From contig CAMPEJ010000006.1 in NCBI GenBank assembly GCA_946800325.1, forward strand, positions 124,001 to 188,000: a DNA stretch of 64,000 nucleotides. Direction: 5' to 3'. The DNA comes from Luzula sylvatica (lineage: Eukaryota; Streptophyta; Magnoliopsida; Poales; Juncaceae). The first letter of the stretch is position 1. Each line of letters begins with the position of its first letter. A program made the position numbers and the translations under genes. Below are positions 52,322 to 64,000 of the stretch, piece by piece. The notes below the pieces were generated by a model. It saw only the letters and a list, made by a program, of their open reading frames with translations, did not search any database and was not told where the DNA came from.

Positions 52322-53561
52322 CATAACATTTCACCAAAATTTACAAACACTAAGAAAGTTTGTTTTTCGATTCAAAACAATCTGTTTATGCTTTGGGGAG
52401 TTCAAATAACGTATTTTGAGATCATTGGAATCGTATCTTTTACTAAATAACATTTCACCAAAATTTACAAACACTAAGAAATTTTGTTTTTCGATTCAAA
52501 ACAATCTGTTTATGCTTTGGGGAGTTCAAATAACGTATTTTGAGATCATTTGAATCGTATCTTTTACCACATAACATTTCACCAAAATTTACAAACACTA
52601 AGAAAGTTTGTTTTTCGATTCAAAACAATCTGTTTATGCTTTGGGGAGTTCAAATAACGTATTTTGAGATCATTTGAATCGTATCTTTTACCACATAACA
52701 TTTCACCAAAATTTACAAACACTAAGAAAGTTTGTTTTTCGATTCAAAACAATCTGTTTATGCTTTGGGGAGTTCAAATAACGTATTTTGAGATCATTGG
52801 AATCGTATCTTTTACTACATAACATTTCACCAAAATTTACAAACACTAAGAAAGTTTGTTTTTCGATTCAAAACAATCTGTTTATGCTTTGGGGAGTTCA
52901 AATAACTTATTTTGAGATCATTTGAATCGTATCTTTTACCACATAACATTTCACCAAACTTCACAAACACTAAGAAAGTTTGTTTTTCGATTCAAAACAA
53001 TCTGTTTATGCTTTGGGGATTTCAAATAACGTATTTTGAGATCATTTGAATCGTATCTTTTACCACATAACATTTCACCAAAATTTACAAACACTAAGAA
53101 AGTTTAATTTTCGATTCGAAACAATCTGTTTATGCTTTGGGGAGTTCAAATAACGTATTTGTAGATCATTCGAATCGTATCTTTTACCACATAACATTTC
53201 ACCAAAATTTACAAACACTAAGAAAGTTTGTTTTTCGATTCAAAACAATCTGTTTATGCTTTGGGGAGTTCAAATAACGTATTTTGAGATCATTTGAATC
53301 GTATCTTTTACTACATAACATTTCACCAAAATTTACAAACACTAAGAAAGTTTGTTTTTCGATTCAAAACTATCTGTTTATGCTTTGGGGAGTTCAAATA
53401 ACGTATATTGAGATCATTTGAATCGTATCTTTTACCACATAACATTTCACCAAAATTTACAAACACTAAGAAAGTTTGTTTTTCGATTCAAAACAATCTG
53501 TTTATGCTTTGGGGAGTTCAAATAAAGTATTTTGAGATCATTTGAATCGTATCTTTTACTA

Positions 53562-55793
53562 CATAACATTTCACCAAAATTTACAAACACTAAGAAAGTT
53601 TGTTTTTCGATTCAAAACAATATGTTTATGCTTTGGGGAGTTCAAATAACGTATTTTGAGATCATTTGAATCGTATCTTTTACTACATAACATTTCACCA
53701 AAATTTACAAACACTAAGAAAGTTTGTTTTTCGATTCAAAACAATCTGTTTCTGCTTTGGGGAGTTCAAATAATGTATTTTGAGATCATTTGAATCGTAT
53801 CTTTTACCACATAACATTTCACCAAAATTTACAAACACTAAGAAAGTTTGTTTTTCGATTCAAAACAATCTGTTTATGCTTTGGGGAGTTCAAATAACGT
53901 ATTTTGAGATCATTGGAATCGTATCTTTTACCACATAACATTTCACAAAAATTTACAAACACTAAGAAAGTTTGTTTTTCGATTCCAAACAATTTGTTTA
54001 TGCTTTGGGGAGTTCAAATAATGTATTTAGAGATCATTTGAATCGTATCTTTTACCACATAACATTTCACCAAAATTTACAAACACTAAGAAAGTTTGTT
54101 TTTCGATTCAAAACAATCTGTTTATGCTTTGGGGAGTTCAAATAAAGTATTTTGAGATCATTGGAATCGTATCTTTTACTACATAACATTTCACCAAAAT
54201 TTACAAACACTAAGAAAGTTTGTTTTTCGATTCAAAACAATCTGTTTATGCTTTGGGGAGTTCAAATAACGTATTTTGAGATCATTTGAATCGTATCTTT
54301 TACTACATAACATTTCACCAAAATTTACAAACACTAAGAAAGTTTGTTTTTCGATTCAAAACAATCTGTTTCTGCTTTGGGGAGTTCAAATAATGTATTT
54401 TGAGATCATTTGAATCGTATCTTTTACCACATAACATTTCACCAAAATTTACAAACACTAAGAAAGTTTGTTTTTCGATTCAAAACAATCTGTTTATGCT
54501 TTGGGGATTTCAAATAACGTATTTTGAGATCATTTGAATCGTATCTTTTACTACATAACATTTCACCAAAATTTACAAACACTAAGAAAGTTTGTTTTTC
54601 GATTCAAAACAATCTGTTTATGCTTTCGGGAGTTCAAATAACGTATTTTGAGATCATTTGAATCGTATCTTTTACTACATAACATTTCACCAAAATTTAC
54701 AAACACTAAGAAAGTTTGTTTTTCGATTCAAAACAATCTGTTTATGCTTTGGGGAGTTCAAATAACGTATTTTGAGATCATTTGAATCGTATCTTTTACT
54801 ACATAACATTTCACCAAAATTTACAAACACTAAGAAAGTTTGTTTTTCGATTCAAAACAATCTGTTTCTGCTTTGGGGAGTTCAAATAATGTATTTTGAG
54901 ATCATTTGAATCGTATCTTTTACCACATAACATTTCACCAAAATTTACAAACACTAAGAAAGTTTGTTTTTCGATTCAAAACAATCTGTTTATGCTTTGG
55001 GGAGTTCAAATAACGTATTTTGAGATCATTGGAATCGTATCTTTTACCACATAACATTTCACAAAAATTTACAAACACTAAGAAAGTTTGTTTTTCGATT
55101 CCAAACAATTTGTTTATGCTTTGGGGAGTTCAAATAATGTATTTAGAGATCATTTGAATCGTATCTTTTACCACATAACATTTCACCAAAATTTACAAAC
55201 ACTAAGAAAGTTTGTTTTTCGATTCAAAACAATCTGTTTATGCTTTGGGGAGTTCAAATAAAGTATTTTGAGATCATTGGAATCGTATCTTTTACTACAT
55301 AACATTTCACCAAAATTTACAAACACTAAGAAAGTTTGTTTTTCGATTCAAAACAATCTGTTTATGCTTTGGGGAGTTCAAATAACGTATTTTGAGATCA
55401 TTTGAATCGTATCTTTTACTACATAACATTTCACCAAAATTTACAAACACTAAGAAAGTTTGTTTTTCGATTCAAAACAATCTGTTTCTGCTTTGGGGAG
55501 TTCAAATAATGTATTTTGAGATCATTTGAATCGTATCTTTTACCACATAACATTTCACCAAAATTTACAAACACTAAGAAAGTTTGTTTTTCGATTCAAA
55601 ACAATCTGTTTATGCTTTGGGGATTTCAAATAACGTATTTTGAGATCATTTGAATCGTATCTTTTACTACATAACATTTCACCAAAATTTACAAACACTA
55701 AGAAAGTTTGTTTTTCGATTCAAAACAATCTGTTTATGCTTTGGGGAGTTGAAATAACGTATTTTGAGATCATTTGAATCGTATCTTTTACTA
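53562..55793. repeat. HOR-C, 9-monomer tandem duplication (1116-bp unit)
   Basis: Copies run 53562-54677 and 54678-55793. GATTCCAAAC lies at 53981 and 55097 (1116 = 9 x 124). The order equals the 10-mer at 46.4 kb without its leading AAAGTATTTT monomer. Copy differences: ATATGTTTATG near 53620 and CTTTCGGGAG near 54624 in the first, AGTTGAAATAAC near 55748 in the second. Confidence 0.82.
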
Positions 55794-56165
55794 CATAACA
55801 TTTCACCAAAATTTACAAACACTAAGAAAGTTTGTTTTTCGATTCAAAACAATCTGTTTATGCTTTGGGGAGTTCAAATAACGTATTTTGAGATCATTTG
55901 AATCGTATCTTTTACCACATAACATTTCACCAAACTTTACAAACACTAAGAAAGTTTGTTTTTCGATTCAAAACAATCTGTTTATGCTTTGGGGATTTCA
56001 AATAACGTATTTTGAGATCATTTGAATCGTATCTTTTACCACATAACATTTCACCAAAATTTACAAACACTAAGAAAGTTTAATTTTCGATTCAAAACAA
56101 TCTGTTTATGCTTTGGGGAGTTCAAATAACGTATTTGTAGATCATTCGAATCGTATCTTTTACCA

Positions 56166-57404
56166 CATAACATTTCACCAAAATTTACAAACACTAAGAA
56201 AGTTTGTTTTTCGATTCAAAACAATCTGTTTATGCATTGGGGAGTTCAAATAATGTATTTTGAGATCATTGGAATCGTATCTTTTACTACATAACATTTC
56301 ACCAAAATTTACAAACGCTAAGAAAGTTTGTTTTTCGATTCAAAACAATCTGTTTATGCTTTGGGGAGTTCAAATAACGTATTTTGAGATCATTTGAATC
56401 GTATCTTTTACTACATAACATTTCACCAAAATTTACAAACACTAAGAAAGTTTGTTTTTCGATTCAAAACTATCTGTTTATGCTTTGGGGAGTTCAAATA
56501 ACGTATATTGAGATCATTTGAATCGTATCTTTTACCACATAACATTTCACCAAAATTTACAAACACTAAGAAAGTTTGTTTTTCGATTCAAAACAATCTG
56601 TTTATGCTTTGGGGAGTTCAAATAAAGTATTTTGAGATCATTTGAATCGTATCTTTTACTACATAACATTTCTCCAAAATTTACAAACACTAAGAAAGTT
56701 TGTTTTTCGATTCAAAACAATCTGTTTATGCTTTGGGGAGTTCAAATAACGTATTTTGAGATCATTTGAATCGTATCTTTTACTACATAACATTTCACCA
56801 AAATTTACAAACACTAAGAAAGTTTGTTTTTCGATTCAAAACAATCTGTTTCTGCTTTGGGGAGTTCAAATAATGTATTTTGAGATCATTTGAATCGTAT
56901 CTTTTACCACATAACATTTCACCAAAATTTACAAACACTAAGAAAGTTTGTTTTTCGATTCAAAACAATCTGTTTATGCTTTGGGGAGTTCAAATAACGT
57001 ATTTTGAGATCATTTGAATCCTATCTTTTACCACATAACATTTCACCAAAATTTACAAACACTAAGAAAGTTTGATTTTCGATTCAAAACAATCTATTTA
57101 TGCTTTGGGGAGTAGAAATAACGTATTTTGAGATCATTTGAATCGTATCTTTTACTACATAAATTTCACCAAAATTTACAAACACTAAGAAAATTTGTTT
57201 TTCGATTCTAAACAATGTGTCTATGCTTTGGGGAGTTCAAATAACATATTTTTAGATTATTCGAATCGTATCTTTTACCACATAACATTTCACCAAAATT
57301 TACAAACACTAAGAAAGTTTGTTTTTCGATTCAAAACAATCTGTTTCTGCTTTGGGGTGTTCAAATAACGTATTTTGAGATCATTTGAATCGTATCTTTT
57401 ACCA
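56166..57404. repeat. 10-monomer block repeated at 59887-61126 (30-mer offset)
   Basis: Shared private changes at +3721 bp: TGCATTGGGG with AATG, AAACGCTAAG (near 56313/60034), AACTATCTG with TATATTGAG, AAAGTATTTT, then HOR-B types 1-3 with AGTAGAAAT, and a CTGC monomer with GGGGTGTTC (57354/61076). This copy is 1239 bp because it holds the 123-bp monomer. The block splices HOR-C-like and HOR-B monomers, so it is a composite made once and then copied. Confidence 0.8.
57158..57280. repeat. 123-bp monomer (1-bp deletion at ATAAATTTC)
   Basis: The start reads CATAAATTTC, where the sister variants at about 51330, 59391, 60879 and 62617 read CATAAAATTTC. One A is lost from the A run. The parental C-to-A change (CATAAC to CATAAA) is shared, so the deletion is secondary. 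Confidence 0.95.
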
Positions 57405-59142
57405 CATAACATTTCACCAAAATTTACAAACACTAAGAAAGTTTGTTTTTCGATTCAAAACAATCTGTTTATGCTTTGGGGAGTTCAAATAACGTATTTT
57501 GAGATCATTTGAATCCTATCTTTTACCACATAACATTTCACCAAAATTTACAAACACTAAGAAAGTTTGATTTTCGATTCAAAACAATCTATTTATGCTT
57601 TGGGGAGTTCAAATAACGTATTTTGAGATCATTTGAATCGTATCTTTTACTACATAACATTTCACCAAAATTTACAAACACTAAGAAAGTTTGTTTTTCG
57701 ATTCTAAACAATGTGTCTATGCTTTGGGGAGTTCAAATAACATATTTTTAGATTATTCGAATCGTATCTTTTACCACATAACATTTCACCAAAATTTACA
57801 AACACTAAGAAAGTTTGTTTTTCGATTCAAAACAATCTGTTTATGCTTTGGGGAGTTCAAATAACGTATTTTGAGATCATTTGAATCGTATCTTTTACTA
57901 CATAACATTTCACCAAAATTTACAAACACTAAGAAAGTTTGTTTTTCGATTCAAAACAATCTGTTTATGCTTTGGGGAGTTCAAATAACGTATATTGAGA
58001 TCATTTGAATCGTATCTTTTACCACATAACATTTCACCAAAATTTACAAACACTAAGAAAGTTTGTTTTTCGATTCAAAACAATCTGTTTATGCTTTGGG
58101 GAGTTCAAATAACTTATTTTGAGATCATTTGAATCGTATCTTTTACCACATAACATTTCACCAAACTTTACAAACACTAAGAAAGTTTGTTTTTCGATTC
58201 AAAACAATCTGTTTATGCTTTGGGGATTTCAAATAACGTATTTTGAGATCATTTGAATCGTATCTTTTACCACATAACATTTCACCAAAATTTACAAACA
58301 CTAAGAAAGTTTAATTTTCGATTCAAAACAATCTGTTTATGCTTTGGGGAGTTCAAATAACGTATTTGTAGATCATTCGAATCGTATCTTTTACCACATA
58401 ACATTTCACCAAAATTTACAAACACTAAGAAAGTTTGTTTTTCGATTCAAAACAATCTGTTTATGCATTGGGGAGTTCAAATAACGTATTTTGAGATCAT
58501 TGGAATCGTATCTTTTACTACATAACATTTCACCAAAATTTACAAACACTAAGAAAGTTTGTTTTTCGATTCAAAACAATCTGTTTATGCTTTGGGGAGT
58601 TCAAATAACGTATTTTGAGATCATTTGAATCGTATCTTTTACCACATAACATTTCACCAAAATTTACAAACACGAAGAAAGTTTGTTTTTCGATTCAAAA
58701 CAATCTGTTTATGCTTTGGGGAGTTCAAATAACGTATTTTGAGATCATTGGAATCGTATCTTTTACTACATAACATTTCACCAAAATTTACAAACACTAA
58801 GAAAGTTTGTTTTTCGATTCAAAACAACTTGTTTATGCTTTGGGGATTTCAAATAACATATTTGTAGATCATTCGAATCGTATCTTTTTTACCACATAAC
58901 ATTTCACCAAAATTTACAAACACTAAGAAAGTTTGTTTTTCGATTCAAAACAATCTGTTTGTGCTTTGGGGAGTTCAAATAACGTATTTTGAGATCATTA
59001 GAATCGTATCTTTTACTACATAACATTTCACCAAAATTTACAAACACTAAGAAAGTTTGTTTTTCGATTCAAAACAATCTGTTTCTGCTTTGGGGAGTTC
59101 AAATAACGTATTTTGAGATCATTTGAATCGTATCTTTTACCA
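57405..59142. repeat. HOR-B unit, 14 monomers (1738 bp)
   Basis: Complete in order from GAATCC to CTGC/ACCA, with the 126-bp member at 58769-58894. Together with the preceding GGGGTGTTC monomer it matches 49220-51081 at +8061 bp (65 x 124, plus 2, minus 1). Private change: AACACGAAGAAAG near 58670, also seen at about 63634. It is followed by a shortened unit (59143-59886) with types 1-6 only. Confidence 0.88.
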
Positions 59143-59886
59143 CATAACATTTCACCAAAATTTACAAACACTAAGAAAGTTTGTTTTTCGATTCAAAACA
59201 ATCTGTTTATGCTTTGGGGAGTTCAAATAACGTATTTTGAGATCATTTGAATCCTATCTTTTACCACATAACATTTCACCAAAATTTACAAACACTAAGA
59301 AAGTTTGATTTTCGATTCAAAACAATCTATTTATGCTTTGGGGAGTAGAAATAACGTATTTTGAGATCATTTGAATCGTATCTTTTACTACATAAAATTT
59401 CACCAAAATTTACAAACACTAAGAAAATTTGTTTTTCGATTCTAAACAATGTGTCTATGCTTTGGGGAGTTCAAATAACATATTTTTAGATTATTCGAAT
59501 CGTATCTTTTACCACATAACATTTCACCAAAATTTACAAACACTAAGAAAGTTTGTTTTTCGATTCAAAACAATCTGTTTATGCTTTGGGGAGTTCAAAT
59601 AACGTATTTTGAGATCATTTGAATCGTATCTTTTACTACATAACATTTCACCAAAATTTACAAACACTAAGAAAGTTTGTTTTTCGATTCAAAACAATCT
59701 GTTTATTCTTTGGGGAGTTCAAATAACGTATATTGAGATCATTTGAATCGTATCTTTTACCACATAACATTTCACCAAAATTTACAAACACTAAGAAAGT
59801 TTGTTTTTCGATTCAAAACAATCTGTTTATGCTTTGGGGAGTTCAAATAACTTATTTTGAGATCATTTGAATCGTATCTTTTACCA
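59143..59886. repeat. Truncated HOR-B unit, types 1-6
   Basis: Six monomers from GAATCC to AACTTATTTT, with AGTAGAAAT at 59344, ATAAAATTTC, AGAAAATTTG and TTTATTCTTTGG. At 59887 the order jumps to the composite block described at 56166. The join occurs in register with the monomer, as expected for unequal exchange between aligned copies. Confidence 0.75.
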
Positions 59887-60630
59887 CATAACATTTCACC
59901 AAAATTTACAAACACTAAGAAAGTTTGTTTTTCGATTCAAAACAATCTGTTTATGCATTGGGGAGTTCAAATAATGTATTTTGAGATCATTGGAATCGTA
60001 TCTTTTACTACATAACCTTTCACCAAAATTTACAAACGCTAAGAAAGTTTGTTTTTCGATTCAAAACAATCTGTTTATGCTTTGGGGAGTTCAAATAACG
60101 TATTTTGAGATCATTTGAATCGTATCTTTTACTACATAACATTTCACCAAAATTTACAAACACTAAGAAAGTTTGTTTTTCGATTCAAAACTATCTGTTT
60201 ATGCTTTGGGGAGTTCAAATAACGTATATTGAGATCATTTGAATCGTATCTTTTACCACATAACATTTCACCAAAATTTACAAACACTAAGAAAGTTTGT
60301 TTTTCGATTCAAAACAATCTGTTTATGCTTTGGGGAGTTCAAATAAAGTATTTTGAGATCATTTGAATCGTATCTTTTACTACATAACATTTCACCAAAA
60401 TTTACAAACACTAAGAAAGTTTGTTTTTCGATTCAAAACAATCTGTTTATGCTTTGGGGAGTTCAAATAACGTATTTTGAGATCATTTGAATCGTATCTT
60501 TTACTACATAACATTTCACCAAAATTTACAAACACTAAGAAAGTTTGTTTTTCGATTCAAAACAATCTGTTTCTGCTTTGGGGAGTTCAAATAATGTATT
60601 TTGAGATCATTTGAATCGTATCTTTTACCA

Positions 60631-62368
60631 CATAACATTTCACCAAAATTTACAAACACTAAGAAAGTTTGTTTTTCGATTCAAAACAATCTGTTTATGC
60701 TTTGGGGAGTTCAAATAACGTATTTTGAGATCATTTGAATCCTATCTTTTACCACATAACATTTCACCAAAATTTACAAACACTAAGAAAGTTTGATTTT
60801 CGATTCAAAACAATCTATTTATGCTTTGGGGAGTAGAAATAACGTATTTTGAGATCATTTGAATCGTATCTTTTACTACATAAAATTTCACCAAAATTTA
60901 CAAACACTAAGAAAATTTGTTTTTCGATTCTAAACAATGTGTCTATGCTTTGGGGAGTTCAAATAACATATTTTTAGATTATTCGAATCGTATCTTTTAC
61001 CACATAACATTTCACCAAAATTTACAAACACTAAGAAAGTTTGTTTTTCGATTCAAAACAATCTGTTTCTGCTTTGGGGTGTTCAAATAACGTATTTTGA
61101 GATCATTTGAATCGTATCTTTTACTACATAACATTTCACCAAAATTTACAAACACTAAGAAAGTTTGTTTTTCGATTCAAAACAATCTGTTTATGCTTTG
61201 GGGAGTTCAAATAACGTATATTGAGATCATTTGAATCGTATCTTTTACCACATAACATTTCACCAAAATTTACAAACACTAAGAAAGTTTGTTTTTCGAT
61301 TCAAAACAATCTGTTTATGCTTTGGGGAGTTCAAATAACTTATTTTGAGATCATTTGAATCGTATCTTTTACCACATAACATTTCACCAAACTTTACAAA
61401 CACTAAGAAAGTTTGTTTTTCGATTCAAAACAATCTGTTTATGCTTTGGGGATTTCAAATAACGTATTTTGAGATCATTTGAATCGTATCTTTTACCACA
61501 TAACATTTCACCAAAATTTACAAACACTAAGAAAGTTTAATTTTCGATTCAAAACAATCTGTTTATGCTTTGGGGAGTTCAAATAACGTATTTGTAGATC
61601 ATTCGAATCGTATCTTTTACCACATAACATTTCACCAAAATTTACAAACACTAAGAAAGTTTGTTTTTCGATTCAAAACAATCTGTTTATGCATTGGGGA
61701 GTTCAAATAACGTATTTTGAGATCATTGGAATCGTATCTTTTACTACATAACATTTCACCAAAATTTACAAACACTAAGAAAGTTTGTTTTTCGATTCAA
61801 AACAATCTGTTTATGCTTTGGGGAGTTCAAATAACGTATTTTGAGATCATTTGAATCGTATCTTTTACCACATAACATTTCACCAAAATTTACAAACACT
61901 AAGAAAGTTTGTTTTTCGATTCAAAACAATCTGTTTATGCTTTGGGGAGTTCAAATAACGTATTTTGAGATCATTGGAATCGTATCTTTTACTACATAAC
62001 ATTTCACCAAAATTTACAAACACTAAGAAAGTTTGTTTTTCGATTCAAAACAACTTGTTTATGCTTTGGGGATTTCAAATAACATATTTGTAGATCATTC
62101 GAATCGTATCTTTTTTACCACATAACATTTCACCAAAATTTACAAACACTAAGAAAGTTTGTTTTTCGATTCAAAACAATCTGTTTGTGCTTTGGGGAGT
62201 TCAAATAACGTATTTTGAGATCATTAGAATCGTATCTTTTACTACATAACATTTCACCAAAATTTACAAACACTAAGAAAGTTTGTTTTTCGATTCAAAA
62301 CAATCTGTTTCTGCTTTGGGGAGTTCAAATAACGTATTTTGAGATCATTTGAATCGTATCTTTTACCA
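60631..62368. repeat. HOR-B unit, 14 monomers (1738 bp), type 4 replaced
   Basis: Order and length as in the canonical unit, with the 126-bp member at 61995-62120. Type 4 is a CTGC monomer with GGGGTGTTC (61003-61126) instead of ATGC. The first four monomers belong to the composite block copied from about 56.9-57.4 kb. A second unit follows directly, making a true 14-mer tandem pair. Confidence 0.85.
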
Positions 62369-64000
62369 CATAACATTTCACCAAAATTTACAAACACTAA
62401 GAAAGTTTGTTTTTCGATTCAAAACAATCTGTTTATGCTTTGGGGAGTTCAAATAACGTATTTTGAGATCATTTGAATCCTATCTTTTACCACATAACAT
62501 TTCACCAAAATTTACAAACACTAAGAAAGTTTGATTTTCGATTCAAAACAATCTATTTATGCTTTGGGGAGTAGAAATAACGTATTTTGAGATCATTTGA
62601 ATCGTATCTTTTACTACATAAAATTTCACCAAAATTTACAAACACTAAGAAAATTTGTTTTTTGATTCTAAACAATGTGTCTATGCTTTGGGGAGTTCAA
62701 ATAACATATTTTTAGATTATTCGAATCGTATCTTTTACCACATAACATTTCACCAAAATTTACAAACACTAAGAAAGTTTGTTTTTCGATTCAAAACAAT
62801 CTGTTTATGCTTTGGGGAGTTCAAATAACGTATTTTGAGATCATTTGAATCGTATCTTTTACTACATAACATTTCACCAAAATTTACAAACACTAAGAAA
62901 GTTTGTTTTTCGATTCAAAACAATCTGTTTATTCTTTGGGGAGTTCAAATAACGTATATTGAGATCATTTGAATCGTATCTTTTACCACATAACATTTCA
63001 CCAAAATTTACAAACACTAAGAAAGTTTGTTTTTCGATTCAAAACAATCTGTTTATGCTTTGGGGAGTTCAAATAACTTATTTTGAGATCATTTGAATCG
63101 TATCTTTTACCACATAACATTTCACCAAACTTTACAAACACTAAGAAAGTTTGTTTTTCGATTCAAAACAATCTGTTTATGCTTTGGGGATTTCAAATAA
63201 CGTATTTTGAGATCATTTGAATCGTATCTTTTACCACATAACATTTCACCAAAATTTACAAACACTAAGAAAGTTTAATTTTCGATTCAAAACAATCTGT
63301 TTATGCTTTGGGGAGTTCAAATAACGTATTTGTAGATCATTCGAATCGTATCTTTTACCACATAACATTTCACCAAAATTTACAAACACTAAGAAAGTTT
63401 GTTTTTCGATTCAAAACAATCTGTTTATGCATTGGGGAGTTCAAATAACGTATTTTGAGATCATTGGAATCGTATCTTTTACTACATAACATTTCACCAA
63501 AATTTACAAACACTAAGAAAGTTTGTTTTTCGATTCAAAACAATCTGTTTATGCTTTGGGGAGTTCAAATAACGTATTTTGAGATCATTTGAATCGTATC
63601 TTTTACCACATAACATTTCACCAAAATTTACAAACACGAAGAAAGTTTGTTTTTCGATTCAAAACAATCTGTTTATGCTTTGGGGAGTTCAAATAACGTA
63701 TTTTGAGATCATTGGAATCGTATCTTTTACTACATAACATTTCACCAAAATTTACAAACACTAAGAAAGTTTGTTTTTCGATTCAAAACAACTTGTTTAT
63801 GCTTTGGGGATTTCAAATAACATATTTGTAGATCATTCGAATCGTATCTTTTTTACCACATAACATTTCACCAAAATTTACAAACACTAAGAAAGTTTGT
63901 TTTTCGATTCAAAACAATCTGTTTGTGCTTTGGGGAGTTCAAATAACGTATTTTGAGATCATTAGAATCGTATCTTTTACTACATAACATTTCACCAAAA
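62369..64000. repeat. HOR-B unit running off the window end (13 monomers plus 18 bp)
   Basis: Types 1 to 13 in order at +1738 bp from the previous unit. AGTAGAAAT lies at 60832 and 62570, and 126-bp members end at 62120 and 63858. Private changes are a TTTTTTGATTC at about 62660 that removes the CpG, TTTATTCTTTGG near 62932 and ACACGAAG near 63634. The last whole monomer (63859-63982) is type 13. Position 63983 starts an incomplete monomer cut by the window edge. Confidence 0.85.

Larger units (their letters stand above)
1..64000. repeat. Satellite DNA array, 124-bp monomer, 516 complete copies
   Basis: Head-to-tail tandem repeat filling the window, with all copies in one orientation. Taking CATAAC as monomer start, starts fall at 1, 125, 249, 373 and so on. 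Phase checks across the window give 504 monomers of 124 bp, eight of 126, three of 123 and one of 109, which sum exactly to 63,982 bp. Monomers differ from the consensus by roughly 0 to 8 substitutions. No transposon, gene or unique spacer interrupts the array. It is typical of centromeric, pericentromeric or heterochromatic satellite in a eukaryote; the location is inferred, not seen. I do not recognise the family. Every stretch not listed separately below holds only these monomers. Confidence 0.98.

Noticed and set aside
1..64000. CRISPR array
   Set aside because: The repeats are 124 bp with no short repeat/unique spacer alternation; all of each period is conserved, and there are no cas genes.
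1..64000. Protein-coding tandem repeat or bacterial/phage system
   Set aside because: The period is not a multiple of three, all six frames contain stops every few monomers, and no start or regulatory structure is present. I find no evidence for an undescribed coding system in this window; the interest lies in satellite organisation.

Overview
The whole 64 kb window is one uninterrupted tandem satellite array. The monomer is 124 bp, AT-rich (about 28% G+C from a base count of the consensus) and every copy has the same orientation. From the phase of the junction motif CATAAC I count 516 complete monomers (1-63982) plus 18 bp of another: 504 of 124 bp, eight of 126 bp, three of 123 bp and one of 109 bp, which add up exactly to 63,982. 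I see no gene, transposon, RNA gene or unique sequence. Both array edges lie outside the window. This fits a eukaryotic pericentromeric, centromeric or heterochromatic satellite in a long-read assembly. I do not recognise the family and cannot name the organism; plant and animal sources both remain possible.

The information here lies in higher-order structure. Monomers fall into recognisable variant types that recur in fixed order. Using private variants as markers, repeats are whole multiples of the monomer: 4, 5, 8, 9, 10, 11, 14, 22, 23, 34, 41, 55, 63, 65 monomers and more. Roughly 1-38 kb is dominated by an 11-monomer order (HOR-A, clearest at 18725-20088), remodelled by larger duplications: a 23-mer tandem at 993-7316, a 34-mer tandem at 9797-18228, and three 10-mer copies at 30491-34210. 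Roughly 38-64 kb is dominated by a 14-monomer, 1738 bp order (HOR-B, complete at 49344-51081, 57405-59142 and 60631-62368, and running off the end from 62369). Blocks of a third, shorter order (HOR-C, 5/9/10-mers, 43.8-48.8 and 53.6-55.8 kb) are inserted. A HOR-B-like block also sits at 24552-25915.

No proteins act here. The pattern is that of repeated unequal exchange, segmental duplication and conversion within one array. Because 124 = 3 x 41 + 1, reading frame shifts at every monomer, so no long ORF is possible. The few 60-90 codon ORFs sit next to rare indels or stop-removing substitutions and are not genes. Type boundaries and repeat edges were placed by eye at monomer boundaries, and copy identities are estimates from compared markers, not computed alignments.
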